Assembly: GCF_900177345.1 (NCBI RefSeq)
Contig: NZ_FWZT01000003.1
Coordinates: 186,001-250,000, forward strand
Reading direction: 5' to 3'
Length of the DNA: 64,000 bases
Source: Pseudobacteriovorax antillogorgiicola
GTDB taxonomy: Bacteria > Bdellovibrionota_B > Oligoflexia > Oligoflexales > Oligoflexaceae
The notes beneath the pieces were generated by a model that was not told where the DNA came from, made no database searches, and saw only the letters and a program-made list of their open reading frames with translations. The translations under genes were made by a program, and so were the position numbers. Below are positions 35,684 to 44,989 of the stretch, one piece after another; positions within the stretch are counted from its first letter, which is position 1, and each line of letters starts with the position of its first letter.

Positions 35684-36484
35684 ATGAGGCTGATTTTCGT
35701 TCTCGCCATATTGGGTTTCAACTTTTCCGCAGAGTCTCGAACGATTAGTTTTGGAATTGTTCCTCAACAGTCGGCCTCCACATTAGCTGAAAAGTGGCTC
35801 CCTATCTGTAAAATTTTAAGTGAGCAAACTGGCCTTGCCATAACATTCAAGACTGCGCCCGACATTCCAACATTCGAGCGTCGATTAGCAGAAGGTGCCT
35901 ATGACTTGGCCTACATGAATCCATATCACTTCGTGACCTTCCACAAGACCCCCGGATATCAGGCCTTAGCCAAGGCCAAGGCCAAGCGAATCAAGGGAAT
36001 TTTGGTAACCCGGAAAAGCAGTCATGTTCATTCTCTCACGGATCTTCAAGGGGCGCGGCTAGCATTCCCATCACCTGCCGCATTTGCCGCTAGTATTCTG
36101 CCTCGATCGGAACTAGCGCAGCAGAAAATTTCATTTTCTCCCCACTACGTTAGCTCCCACGACTCTGTCTATCGAGCAGTTGCCAAAGGCTTGTTTCCGG
36201 CTGGGGGCGGCGTCATACGAACGTTCAATACTATAGACCCTACAATCCGCGAGCATTTAAGAATCGTCTGGACCACCAAGCCATACACCCCTCATGCTAT
36301 CGCAGTAAGGCCAGATATGAGTGATTCCGTTAGAACGAAGCTCCAAAACGCACTTCAAGCCTTAGATACGTCCCCAAAAGGCCGCGATGCTCTCAGTAGC
36401 ATAAGCATCAAGGGCTTCGAAGTAGCACACAATGAAGACTGGGATGATGTGCGAGCACTTGCCATCACCGAAATCAAGCAGTAG
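35684..36484 (+). CDS. PhnD-like periplasmic binding protein
   Basis: A protein of about 266 residues with a short signal peptide (IFVLAILGFNFSAES) and the PhnD/phosphate-phosphonate binding-protein fold: FGIVPQQSASTLAEKWLP, then AYDLAYMNPYHFVTFHK, LTDLQGARLAFPSPAAFAAS and HDSVYRAVAKGLFPAGGG. In this family the ligand is often a phosphonate, phosphite or sulfur oxyanion, and some members work as sensors for a kinase. No ABC permease is nearby. It lies between the receiver-PilZ and hybrid-kinase genes (1 base and 9 bases away), so a ligand-sensing role for the kinase is the likely reading. GGAGG precedes the ATG. Confidence 0.85.
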   Translation: MRLIFVLAILGFNFSAESRTISFGIVPQQSASTLAEKWLPICKILSEQTGLAITFKTAPDIPTFERRLAEGAYDLAYMNPYHFVTFHKTPGYQALAKAKAKRIKGILVTRKSSHVHSLTDLQGARLAFPSPAAFAASILPRSELAQQKISFSPHYVSSHDSVYRAVAKGLFPAGGGVIRTFNTIDPTIREHLRIVWTTKPYTPHAIAVRPDMSDSVRTKLQNALQALDTSPKGRDALSSISIKGFEVAHNEDWDDVRALAITEIKQ

Positions 36485-36493
36485 GTAAACTTT

Positions 36494-38731
36494 ATGTCGT
36501 TTCGATTTAAAACAATCCTCGGAATCGCCACCATCGAGTTCGTCTTGGTTGTCATCTTAGTGGGTAAGAATCTCTTTAACCTTCGAGAACAAGGTGAACA
36601 GGAACTTACCGATCGCGCCCATACTATCGCCAAGCTATTTACCACCATTGCCAAAGATGCTGTCATATCGTACGATCTAGCTACTCTTCAGGATTACGTT
36701 GAGCAGATTACGATCAATGACGATGTTCTATACGCCCGCATCCACAGTTCGCAGGGAGTTTTAGCTCAGTGGGGCCAACGCCAACAGCTCGACAAAACCT
36801 TCCAGGAAGATAGCTCCTTTGAAAGTGTTCAGGATGGTGTTTTTGATGTTAAAGCTGTCATTCATCAAGGAAAAAAGACTTTTGGTGTGGTTGAGTTGGG
36901 GATATCCATGGCTGCCTTTGAGCAGCGCTACACTGAAGCCAAGAATCAAGCTATCAGTATTGCGGTTATGGGCCTTAGTCTATCGGCTCTGTTTTCGTTC
37001 CTGCTAGGCACTATACTGACAGGCCGACTGAAAGATATCCGCGAAGCATCTCGTTCTATAGCTCAAGGAAATTGGGATATCCATATTTCCGAGCGAGGGC
37101 ATGACGAACTGTCTGAAACAGCGCAAGCCTTTAACTACATGTCTCGCAGCTTGCGACATACGGTAACAGATTTAAAGGTACAAATGGCCAAAGCTGACAA
37201 AGCCAATCAGGCGAAAAGCCTTTTTCTTGCCAACTTAAGCCACGAAATCAGAACCCCGCTCAACTCAATTATCGGTTTGACTAGCTTGATCAAGAACGAA
37301 GCCTCCTATGAGGGCGATAAGATCCATAAGATAGAGATGTCGAGCCAGGCACTTCTTGCTCAAGTCAACGACATCCTGGACTTCAGCAAGATTGAGGCCG
37401 GCGAATTCACCCTGGACAAGACCAATTTCAATATCAAGTCTCTGCTTGAAGATACTGCCTCCATCTATAAAGAAAGCATCCAATCAAAAGGACTCGATTA
37501 TAAGGTCAAGGTTCATGAAAGCCTCGATTGTTTTGTGGTGTCAGATATGTATCGTCTCAGGCAAGTGGTGAACAATCTGCTGAGCAATGCCCTGAAATTC
37601 ACCTCCCGTGGTTTCATTGAAGTTCACAGCAAAACTTTGAAGCAGGATGCCACGTCGATCACCTTCGAAGTCTCAGTTCGAGACACAGGAATAGGTATAC
37701 CAACCGCCAAACTTGAGCAGCTTTTTAAACCGTTCTCCCAAGCTGACATCTCCACCACTCGACGCTTTGGAGGCACGGGCTTAGGCCTTTCCATCTGCAA
37801 AGAGATCGTTTCGTTTCTAGGGGGGGAGCTAACGGTCTCAAGCGCCCATAAAGTGGGTTCTAACTTTTCTTTTGCCATCACAGTGCTGAAAGGGGAGGCT
37901 CCGCCAGTAGAAGACGTTCGTCGTGAAGAGGCGACCGCTCCCTTGCGTATCCTCGTCGTTGAAGATAACGAGATGAACCAAGATCTCATGGCAAGTCTGC
38001 TGGACAGTCTTGGCCATGAAGCAGATTTTGCAGAAAATGGTTTGGTAGCGACAGAGAAGTTTAAGGAATCTTCCTACGATCTGGTCTTTATGGATTGCCA
38101 GATGCCGGTCATGGATGGCTTTACCAGTGCGGACAAAATAAGAAGCTACGAGATCGATGCAAACCGCGATCCTGTGCCAATCATCGCTCTAACCGCCAAT
38201 GCCTTAGCGAAGGACAGGCAGCGATGCATTGACATTGGTATGAACGACTATGTCTCTAAACCAGTCACGATCGACACTATCCGAGGAGTTATAGCAAACT
38301 ACGGACCTGAAACATCAGCTGCTGGTAGCTTGACAGCTGAGGTTCAAGAAAAGAAAGACCTACCTCCCCTCGCCAGTGATCATCTCGATCTTAAAGCGAT
38401 CGCGATGCTTCGCTCCCTTTGCACGGATAAGAACCCACACTTTCTTGAAAAGCAGGTGGAGCAGTTCAACAATGCTCTGACGCAAGTCCAGCCAGAATTT
38501 GACCGCTACCTCAAAAGCCAAGACTTTACAGCGCTCAAGGAATCAGCCCATAAGTTCAAGACGTCCTGCGGGATCGTTGGAGCTCGGCAGCTGGTCTCAC
38601 TATGCCAAAAACTCGAAGCATCTTGTATGGAGAAGGATTCTCAGCTGAGCCAGGTCACGATCGATCAAATATCAAGCGAAGGCCCTCAGGTGCAGTCTTA
38701 CCTAGCCGAGGAAGTGAAGCGGGTACTCTAA
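36494..38731 (+). CDS. Hybrid sensor histidine kinase with receiver and HPt domains
   Basis: A 745-residue membrane kinase, last gene of the operon. Membrane helices at about 8-26 and 158-178 bracket a small periplasmic domain (about 130 residues); HAMP, then HisKA with [15 protein letters not shown] (His about 250), HATPase (N-box VVNNLLSNALKFT, G1 DTGIGIP, G2 GGTGLGLSI), receiver (ILVVEDNEMNQDL, acceptor in MDCQMPVMDG about 533) and HPt with ESAHKFKTSCGIVGA (His about 685). It thus contains a full phosphorelay. The upstream PhnD-like protein probably provides the ligand, as in LuxPQ/BctC-type systems, and the receiver-PilZ protein may be the output; both are inferences from gene order. Confidence 0.9.
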   Translation: MSFRFKTILGIATIEFVLVVILVGKNLFNLREQGEQELTDRAHTIAKLFTTIAKDAVISYDLATLQDYVEQITINDDVLYARIHSSQGVLAQWGQRQQLDKTFQEDSSFESVQDGVFDVKAVIHQGKKTFGVVELGISMAAFEQRYTEAKNQAISIAVMGLSLSALFSFLLGTILTGRLKDIREASRSIAQGNWDIHISERGHDELSETAQAFNYMSRSLRHTVTDLKVQMAKADKANQAKSLFLANLSHEIRTPLNSIIGLTSLIKNEASYEGDKIHKIEMSSQALLAQVNDILDFSKIEAGEFTLDKTNFNIKSLLEDTASIYKESIQSKGLDYKVKVHESLDCFVVSDMYRLRQVVNNLLSNALKFTSRGFIEVHSKTLKQDATSITFEVSVRDTGIGIPTAKLEQLFKPFSQADISTTRRFGGTGLGLSICKEIVSFLGGELTVSSAHKVGSNFSFAITVLKGEAPPVEDVRREEATAPLRILVVEDNEMNQDLMASLLDSLGHEADFAENGLVATEKFKESSYDLVFMDCQMPVMDGFTSADKIRSYEIDANRDPVPIIALTANALAKDRQRCIDIGMNDYVSKPVTIDTIRGVIANYGPETSAAGSLTAEVQEKKDLPPLASDHLDLKAIAMLRSLCTDKNPHFLEKQVEQFNNALTQVQPEFDRYLKSQDFTALKESAHKFKTSCGIVGARQLVSLCQKLEASCMEKDSQLSQVTIDQISSEGPQVQSYLAEEVKRVL

Positions 38732-38847
38732 GGCCATAGAATCGACATTTTTTGACCTACTTTTTGTGCCAAGCAAAGAGCCGTCGCACAAAGGCCTTGA
38801 TCGTGCTAAGTCTTAAATAGACCGCGAACTTTCTAGGAGAATGAGAC

Positions 38848-39093
38848 ATGGCTGCACGGATTGGAGTGACACCGGATATCGAGACTACAAAGTGGCAGAT
38901 CGAGCGAGAGTTCCACAATGCTCGCAATTGGAAGGTGACTCAGCCGTTTAAAGGAAAAAAGGAAGCAGTCGCCTGGGAGAAGTCCAAGGCAGACGAAATG
39001 GCATTAAAAACCGTCAAGCAAAAAATCGATGTCAGCCGTATCCGTGTTGAGTGGCGGGGGTTCTACTTCGAGCACGATGGCGAGAAAAAGTGA
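38848..39093 (+). CDS. Small basic protein of unknown function
   Basis: An 81-residue protein, charged and without signal or membrane segment: two Lys/Glu-rich helices (KWQIEREFHNARNWKV and EAVAWEKSKADEMALKTVKQ) and a C-terminal strand RVEWRGFYFEHDGEKK. The ribosome site AGGAG, about 8 bases before the ATG, supports the start. It ends 4 bases from the convergent binding-protein gene. Not recognised; coding status is supported by start context and non-random composition. Confidence 0.6.
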   Translation: MAARIGVTPDIETTKWQIEREFHNARNWKVTQPFKGKKEAVAWEKSKADEMALKTVKQKIDVSRIRVEWRGFYFEHDGEKK

Positions 39094-39097
39094 GATC

Positions 39098-39844
39098 TCA
39101 CAATTTTTGATATCGCCGCTGGAGCTTTCGATATCTTCCGTCTTTTCTGATGACTTCAAGGCCACGATTGAAGCGTTCGATGATGAATTGGTGATTCTTA
39201 TGCTGTTTTGAGGCCGCGAAATAAAGCTTCTGCACTTGAAACGGCGGATCAAGAACTTCAATGCGCCTCCTTTCCGCTACCGAAAATTTGTGCTGTAATT
39301 CGTGCTGAATCCAAGCTGTACTTCCCACGAACAGATCTATGCGATTTGCCAATAGCTTCTTCAGGTTCATCCCATTGTTTTGAGACTCCTCCACGGGAAT
39401 CCCAAGCTTTCGCAAGTCGGTGGCCAATGAAGTACCGTTCTGAACTCCAACGTAGTATGCCTTTAGCATCTCCATATCCCAACGAAGATGTTTCTCCCTA
39501 AGAGCAAAAAAGTTCACAGGCACGTTTTCCATTGGTATCGAATAGTCGAGATAGTGGCTCCGCTCTTCACTAAAAAAGCAGCCTATCAGCCCATCGACCT
39601 GCCCTTCCTCGGCTTCCCTTAAGGCCCGTTTTAAGGGGAAAAACTTATAGTGGACTTCGATTCCAGTGACTTCAAACGCGAGCTTGGTGATCGCTGCCAA
39701 GGAGCCAAAGTCGGAAGCTGTTTCATCCACATAGGGAAGGTAGCTGAAAGCGCCTATAGTAAGGTGTTTCACGGCACTTTCAGCAACAAGGCGGTGGGGC
39801 ATCAATAGCAGAAAGAATAGAGGAGCCACTGCGATTATTGGCAT
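39098..39844 (-). CDS. Orphan family 3 periplasmic binding protein
   Basis: A 248-residue protein with a signal peptide (FFLLLMPHRLVAES) and the family 3 solute-binding pattern: LTIGAFSYLPYVDETASDFG, ALREAEEGQVDGLIGCFFSEER, YYVGVQNGTSL and the closing FNRGLEVIRKDGRYRKLQRRY. Related proteins bind amino acids. There is no permease in the window. It shares only the general fold with the other orphan at 7177-7941. The start has GGAAAG at a long distance, so it is slightly uncertain. Confidence 0.75.
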   Translation of the reverse strand: MPIIAVAPLFFLLLMPHRLVAESAVKHLTIGAFSYLPYVDETASDFGSLAAITKLAFEVTGIEVHYKFFPLKRALREAEEGQVDGLIGCFFSEERSHYLDYSIPMENVPVNFFALREKHLRWDMEMLKAYYVGVQNGTSLATDLRKLGIPVEESQNNGMNLKKLLANRIDLFVGSTAWIQHELQHKFSVAERRRIEVLDPPFQVQKLYFAASKQHKNHQFIIERFNRGLEVIRKDGRYRKLQRRYQKL

Positions 39845-39896
39845 CGATGCTGCTTTCCTAGACTATGCCGAAAATTTGCTCCTGCTGTCATAAACA

Positions 39897-42656
39897 TCAT
39901 CCAGTGTTTCTCAAGCCACTTGCAATTGCATTGATTGTGACAAGAAGATTTTCTAGCAAGGCGCTAGCCTCATCCTTGCTAAGGTCGTCACGTCGCCAGC
40001 GAGCCAACTGATCCAACTGCCGATCGTGGAGAAAGCGCAAACCATGGTCCCGTAAAGCGATCGTTCGAACCACGTACGGGCGACGACTTTCAATATCGCT
40101 TCCAAATAGCTCCTTGAGCATAAAATTTGTCCGCCGGAACTCTTGGGTCACCAAGCCCATGAAGTAGTCTCTTATCCCTTGATCTGTGACAAGAGCCCCA
40201 TAGCGAGCCATGATCTCTTCGTTCGCAGATGCCACGGTTGTTTCCACATTATGCATGACATAGTTAAGCAGATCAAATTCGCCGAGTTTATTCTTAACAA
40301 GGTCAAACTGCTCTGGCATTCTCTTTTTCAATGTTTCCAATGCCGTTCCTACACCATACCAACTAGGAAGGTAGAAGCGAGCTTGATTCCATGAAAACAC
40401 CCAGGGGATCGCCCGCAGATCTTCGATCGTCGCTTGCCCAGTTCGTTTCGGTGGCCGGCTGCCAATCCTCGATTGCTCTAGCACATCAATAGGTGTCGCT
40501 TGCCTGAAAAATACTGGAAAGTCCTTATGGGTGACCAGTTCGCGATATGTTTTGTTACTAATCTCTGATAAGGAGCTCATAAACTCTCGAAACTCTGCCG
40601 GTAGCGGCTGACGAGACCCTGCGGTAAGGCTTTCATAGGCGAAGCTCGCCTGCAAAAGCTCCACATTGTATACCGCTGTTGCAAAGTTTGCGTACTTGCG
40701 AGAGATGGTTTCTCCCTGCTCCGTCATCCTAAACTGGCCATTGATGGTGCTCGGTGGCAAGGCTCTAAAAAAGCGATTAATGGGGCCAGCACCGCGGCTC
40801 ACTGTGCCTCCTCGGCCATGGAAAAAGCAAAGGGCAATGCCTTGCTTTTTAGCTACTTTAGCAAGGCTTTCCTGAGCCTGGTAAAGGTGCCACTGGCTCG
40901 CTAGAATCCCTCCATCCTTGCTGCTATCACTGTAGCCGACCATGACCTGCTGTTGGGGTTGTACCAGTCCCCTTTGTTTTTGTTGGTAGCGCAGGCTAGC
41001 CTGGGTCATGGGATGGGCTAAAAAGTCCTCCATGATCTCTGGGCTGGCTTTAAGATCGTCAATGGTTTCAAACAGCGGCACCACCTGAAGTGGGCACACC
41101 AACTGGCCGCCTTCCAGCTTTGCAAGCCCTGATTCACGGGCTAAGAGATAAACGGTAAACAGATCACCGGCATTTCTCGTCATACTGACAATCAGTGAGC
41201 CCAGGCCGTCGATCCCATACCGTTCCTGGTGATCTTGCAAAACCCTAAAGGTGTTCAAAACCTCGTTCAAAGGGGCGCTGTGCTCCTGGGTAGATATGGC
41301 AAAGGGCCGTTTGATATCAAGTTCCCCTTGAATGGTCTGAGCTAAGAGTTCTGGTGATGGCTCTGATTGAAAACCATTCCTACCAGATAGTTCTAGCAGC
41401 TGAAGCAAGGCCTTCTGGTAAACACTTGAGTTTTGCCTCACATCAAGTTTAGCGGAATGAAAGCCATAGATCTGAGCTGCACGAATTGCATTCCGCAATT
41501 CGTGATTGATAATCTGATGAGCATTGATCTCATCGAGGCTTTCTGCAAGGACTCCGAGATCTTCCAGCAACTCACTCACATTGCGATATGAATGGGGTCG
41601 ATCGTCTAACTGTGTCGCATGATTTCGGATCACCTGTATTGGCAAACGCTCGATCATAAGGCTTACCAAGATACGCCAGCTTTCGCCAGGATTTCGCTGC
41701 TCGGCCAGCTGGCTTTCTTCAGGTAGCGTTTCGCGATAGCTAGCCAAACGATCCTGCAAAACTGAAGGTACTTTCTGGATCGAATCTGCTAAACTCGCCT
41801 TCTTAGCTAAATCTACCAACCGATGACGAATCACAATCAAGGCATTGAGTCGAAGATCAACCAGGGACTGCTGACTGACTTGCGAAGTGACAAATGGATG
41901 ACCATCACGATCTCCACCGACCCATGTTCCAAGTGATAAGGATGGAAAGTCCTTGGCAAGAACGCTGGGGCTTGATTGGAACCCTGCTAGCTGCCAGGCA
42001 GTTTCATAGCGACGATCCAGTCGCGGCAATATCTCAGGGAAGACGTTCTTTAAGTAATGCATCATGTTTCGACGCTCAGATGCTACATCGGGCCGTTCCA
42101 TCACAATCTCTCCGGTTCGCCAGAGACGCTCTAAAACCGCTTTAATTTCGTCGCGGAGCCAGGCCTGTTCCATCGACGACCACATTTGATTTTCCCGCTT
42201 AACCAAGAGCAGATATAAATCGCGATGGTGCTCCAAAACTGTAGCTCGCTTCGCCTCCGTCGGATGAGCCGTGAGCACAATCTCAGTGTGAAGGCGGCGC
42301 ATCATATCCGTTACTGCCCCATGAGATACGCCCTGCTTCTTCAGTCGTTGCAGCCGATCCGGCCAAAGCCCCTTTTCAGCTTGTAATCCGTCATCGTCTT
42401 GAGCACTTCGCCGCATTTGAACCATGACATTCTCTTCCACCATGTTAAGGAGCTGAAAGGATATGGAAAGAAGTTGAGTCAACTTGTCGATGGATGGATA
42501 TGATTCCGGTTCATGCTGCTCCCCCAACTTAGAATCAGGGTGCCAGGGTAAATAGTAGGCAAGCTGCTCTTGCCCTAAACTGGACAGGACTTCATGAAAG
42601 CACGAGATCAGATAAGATAGATCCTGCTCGAATTTTTCAGAGCTAATGGGAGCCAA
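39897..42656 (-). CDS. ppc: Phosphoenolpyruvate carboxylase
   Basis: A 919-residue enzyme that carboxylates phosphoenolpyruvate with bicarbonate to oxaloacetate, an anaplerotic step feeding the TCA cycle. Seen: the catalytic His motif LTAHPTEAKR (about residue 130), the GYSDSSKDGGILASQW loop, the FFHGRGGTVSRGAGP motif and the C-terminal LRNTG, a hallmark of the family. The start is the TTG at 42656 with a near-perfect Shine-Dalgarno (AAGGAGGTG, 5 bases upstream); the longer frame to 42752 adds 32 residues without a good site. Length and motifs are as in bacterial PEPC (E. coli 883). Cytoplasmic homotetramer, usually allosterically controlled. Confidence 0.95.
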   Translation of the reverse strand: MAPISSEKFEQDLSYLISCFHEVLSSLGQEQLAYYLPWHPDSKLGEQHEPESYPSIDKLTQLLSISFQLLNMVEENVMVQMRRSAQDDDGLQAEKGLWPDRLQRLKKQGVSHGAVTDMMRRLHTEIVLTAHPTEAKRATVLEHHRDLYLLLVKRENQMWSSMEQAWLRDEIKAVLERLWRTGEIVMERPDVASERRNMMHYLKNVFPEILPRLDRRYETAWQLAGFQSSPSVLAKDFPSLSLGTWVGGDRDGHPFVTSQVSQQSLVDLRLNALIVIRHRLVDLAKKASLADSIQKVPSVLQDRLASYRETLPEESQLAEQRNPGESWRILVSLMIERLPIQVIRNHATQLDDRPHSYRNVSELLEDLGVLAESLDEINAHQIINHELRNAIRAAQIYGFHSAKLDVRQNSSVYQKALLQLLELSGRNGFQSEPSPELLAQTIQGELDIKRPFAISTQEHSAPLNEVLNTFRVLQDHQERYGIDGLGSLIVSMTRNAGDLFTVYLLARESGLAKLEGGQLVCPLQVVPLFETIDDLKASPEIMEDFLAHPMTQASLRYQQKQRGLVQPQQQVMVGYSDSSKDGGILASQWHLYQAQESLAKVAKKQGIALCFFHGRGGTVSRGAGPINRFFRALPPSTINGQFRMTEQGETISRKYANFATAVYNVELLQASFAYESLTAGSRQPLPAEFREFMSSLSEISNKTYRELVTHKDFPVFFRQATPIDVLEQSRIGSRPPKRTGQATIEDLRAIPWVFSWNQARFYLPSWYGVGTALETLKKRMPEQFDLVKNKLGEFDLLNYVMHNVETTVASANEEIMARYGALVTDQGIRDYFMGLVTQEFRRTNFMLKELFGSDIESRRPYVVRTIALRDHGLRFLHDRQLDQLARWRRDDLSKDEASALLENLLVTINAIASGLRNTG

Positions 42657-42979
42657 TAGACACCTCCTTAATGACAGCATGAGACCAAATGGCAAACTCA
42701 ATCTAGAGAACTTCCCCACTATTGTCCACGAACCAATCGAGATGCATGCCACCTTTCTAGCGTGCTTTTACCATCGTGTTGGACCGAGACATCAAAAATT
42801 ACCCATGTTGGATTCCTTTGCGCCTCGTTTAAATCTTAGTCGGGCAAGCCTGACTTGTCGGTAAAACTATTCGCCACTTAGGGAGGGCCTGAGCCTTGCA
42901 TGCAATAACAGCCGGAGGGACGGTATTTTCTTCCGTATTATTCAATACTTACAAAATTGTAAGAAGCGAAGGAGGGGAC
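42657..42979. other. Divergent intergenic region
   Basis: About 320 bases between ppc and the L-domain lipoprotein, transcribed in opposite directions, so two promoters are expected. AGGAGGGGAC directly upstream of ATG 42980 is the ribosome site. No coding frame or strong hairpin seen. Confidence 0.4.
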
Positions 42980-44641
42980 ATGAACAGAAACGGACGTGTA
43001 GGAGTCATAGCGATGATACTTCTACTTGCAAGCTGCCAGGGGGACGATAGTGGTGGTGGCCCCGTTGGATTATCCCAAGATTTAGTCCTTGGAGAACCCT
43101 TGATGAGCGCAGCTATTGTGCCACCTGGAGATATCTGCCCTCAGGGGGGAACTGTCATCAAAATGGGGGTCGATAAAAACCAGAATCGTAGGCTAGACGA
43201 AACTGACGAGATCAACGAGGTTACCGAAACATTTCCTGTTTGCAATGGCGTTGATGGTGGCAACCAGGGTGACTTGCAAATTATACCAGAAGCCGCAGGA
43301 GCCAATTGCCCCGAGGGTGGTGTGGGAGTTTTTAAAGGCAACGAACTTTTGCAGTACATATGCAATGGTGAAGATGCTGAGCGAACTCTTATGGAAGTGA
43401 GACCACTAGCATCTGGGCCCGATAGCGAGTGCACCTACGGGGGTGAAAAGCTAGTATGGGGACAAGATTTAGAACCCTTCGACGGTGTTCTCCAGGACGA
43501 GGAACTTGTCGACTCTTTGCTAGACTGCCAGGCACCACCGCAGCTTTGCCAAGCGAATCTTATCGTGCGATCGGCGGCTGATGTAGAAGAGTTAGGCCAA
43601 TGCTTAGGGCGATTCGAAGGTGATATCGTCGTTGATGGTGCCATCACCTCTTTAGATGGTTTGAGCAAGATTCACACCATCACCGGTAGTCTCGAATTGC
43701 AGGAATCGGAACTTGAAGACTTTTCATCTCTTATGAGTTTAAAAGAGATTAAAGGGGATCTCGTGATTTCCAAAGACAACCTTCAGCTTACAAGCTTTGC
43801 TGGCTTGCAGTCTTTGGAACGTATTGGTGGTCGCTTTCGGATTGAGGTTTTGAATGGGCCCAGTAGCTTTCTCCAGTTAGCCTCACTGCAAGACATCGGC
43901 CAGCTGGAATTAGCAGATGATGCATCGATCACTGGATTTCTAGGGCTTGAGAACCTGACTCGCCTTAAGATCACAAGAATCAGTCCGAAAATCGAATCTC
44001 TTGGAGGCCTTGAAGAACTACTGCGCTTAGAGGTGGATGAGTTCAAACTAGGCGGTGATGGCAATACCAAAATCAACGACCTAACCCCTTTAAGTAAGCT
44101 TAGCTACCTGGGTGACTTGCAAATCGAAGCTGGCACTGCCATCGATAACAACGATATGATCGCCCTATCCAATGTGGAAGAGGTCGGCGACATTGCTATT
44201 TTTTCCGCAAGCGGTATTTCAGATTTGAGTACCATAAGTCCTAAGAAACTCCTTGGGGGTTTTAAACTTCAGGGACAAGGAGCTATGGAAGGCCTTCGTG
44301 GTTTTTTTCGAAACATCACCAATATCCCCGGACACGTCACGATCACGGATCAACAGAACCTTCAGGATTTAAGCTTCCTAGGACAGGTGACAAGTATCGG
44401 AGGGTCCCTCACCATCCAAAATAATCCCAGCGTCACATCATTTAAAGGCCTAGAGAACCTCAAAAGTGTGGGATTAACCCAAGTGGGTAACGACGAACTG
44501 GGCATGAATATCATCGGCGGCCCCACTGTTCTCTGTGGATTAACAGGCCTTGAAAACTTCCGGGGTTTGCTATTCGGCGCGGACGGTTCTACTAACGACT
44601 GGGCCAGTGCTCTAACTCTACCTCAGAGCCCCTGTGAGTGA
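42980..44641 (+). CDS. Surface lipoprotein with leucine-rich receptor L-like repeats
   Basis: A protein of about 553 residues with a lipobox (LLLASC). Residues 35-185 contain two or three DUF7151-like segments (CPQGGTVIKMGVDKNQNRRLDE pattern ending with a conserved CNG, with Cys pairs and D-x-N-x-N-x-x-L-D calcium-like loops). Residues 210-540 are a solenoid of about 25-residue repeats of the receptor L-domain type (ITSLDGLSKIHTITGSLEL; LQSLERIGGRF; LQNLTRLKIT). Such repeats mediate protein or glycan binding on the surface. It is probably adhesin-like or a recognition protein. The start at 42980 has GGAGGGG upstream. Confidence 0.8.
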   Translation: MNRNGRVGVIAMILLLASCQGDDSGGGPVGLSQDLVLGEPLMSAAIVPPGDICPQGGTVIKMGVDKNQNRRLDETDEINEVTETFPVCNGVDGGNQGDLQIIPEAAGANCPEGGVGVFKGNELLQYICNGEDAERTLMEVRPLASGPDSECTYGGEKLVWGQDLEPFDGVLQDEELVDSLLDCQAPPQLCQANLIVRSAADVEELGQCLGRFEGDIVVDGAITSLDGLSKIHTITGSLELQESELEDFSSLMSLKEIKGDLVISKDNLQLTSFAGLQSLERIGGRFRIEVLNGPSSFLQLASLQDIGQLELADDASITGFLGLENLTRLKITRISPKIESLGGLEELLRLEVDEFKLGGDGNTKINDLTPLSKLSYLGDLQIEAGTAIDNNDMIALSNVEEVGDIAIFSASGISDLSTISPKKLLGGFKLQGQGAMEGLRGFFRNITNIPGHVTITDQQNLQDLSFLGQVTSIGGSLTIQNNPSVTSFKGLENLKSVGLTQVGNDELGMNIIGGPTVLCGLTGLENFRGLLFGADGSTNDWASALTLPQSPCE

Positions 44642-44647
44642 TGAATG

Positions 44648-44674
44648 GAGTAAAAGGGCTAAGCCCTTTTACTC
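44648..44674 (+). terminator. Terminator hairpin after the lipoprotein gene
   Basis: Perfect stem GAGTAAAAGGGC (44648-44659) and GCCCTTTTACTC (44663-44674), with a 3-base loop, 6 bases after the stop. There is no T run directly 3' of the stem, but the stem's second half contains TTTT. Confidence 0.6.
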
Positions 44675-44989
44675 AGAAGCTCTGGTAAACGAAGGTCGTA
44701 AAGTCATCAGCCTTCATCATACCATCTCCATGAAGCGAAGCGAATGCAGAGTTCGTGGCAGAGTATCAAGTGCCCGTATCCATCGAGCCCCTTCGCTGGA
44801 TATCAGTTCTAAATAGGACTCTACGATTTGATATTTTAGCAAGGAATCATCACAAATAGACTAGTATTCAATAGATTCTCCAAGTCCTCATATTGAATCT
44901 ATATCGACCTTCATTTCTCACCCTTGAAATAGCTCAGGAATTCGGGCCTGCCACCGAGAACTGAAAGAGTCGATTCACTGGAGACTAAG
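44675..44989. other. Intergenic region with a weak dyad
   Basis: About 315 bases before the 7TM kinase gene. A dyad, ATAGATTC (44871-44878) and GAATCTAT (44895-44902), 16 bases apart, within a palindrome-like ATTCAATAG/TATTGAATC region, may be an operator for the kinase. A 60-residue frame starting at 44634 overlaps the terminator and was rejected. Confidence 0.35.

Noticed and set aside
44634-44816. A 60-codon frame directly after the L-domain lipoprotein
   Set aside because: It overlaps the stop of the previous gene and runs through the terminator hairpin; no ribosome site of its own and no coding-like composition.
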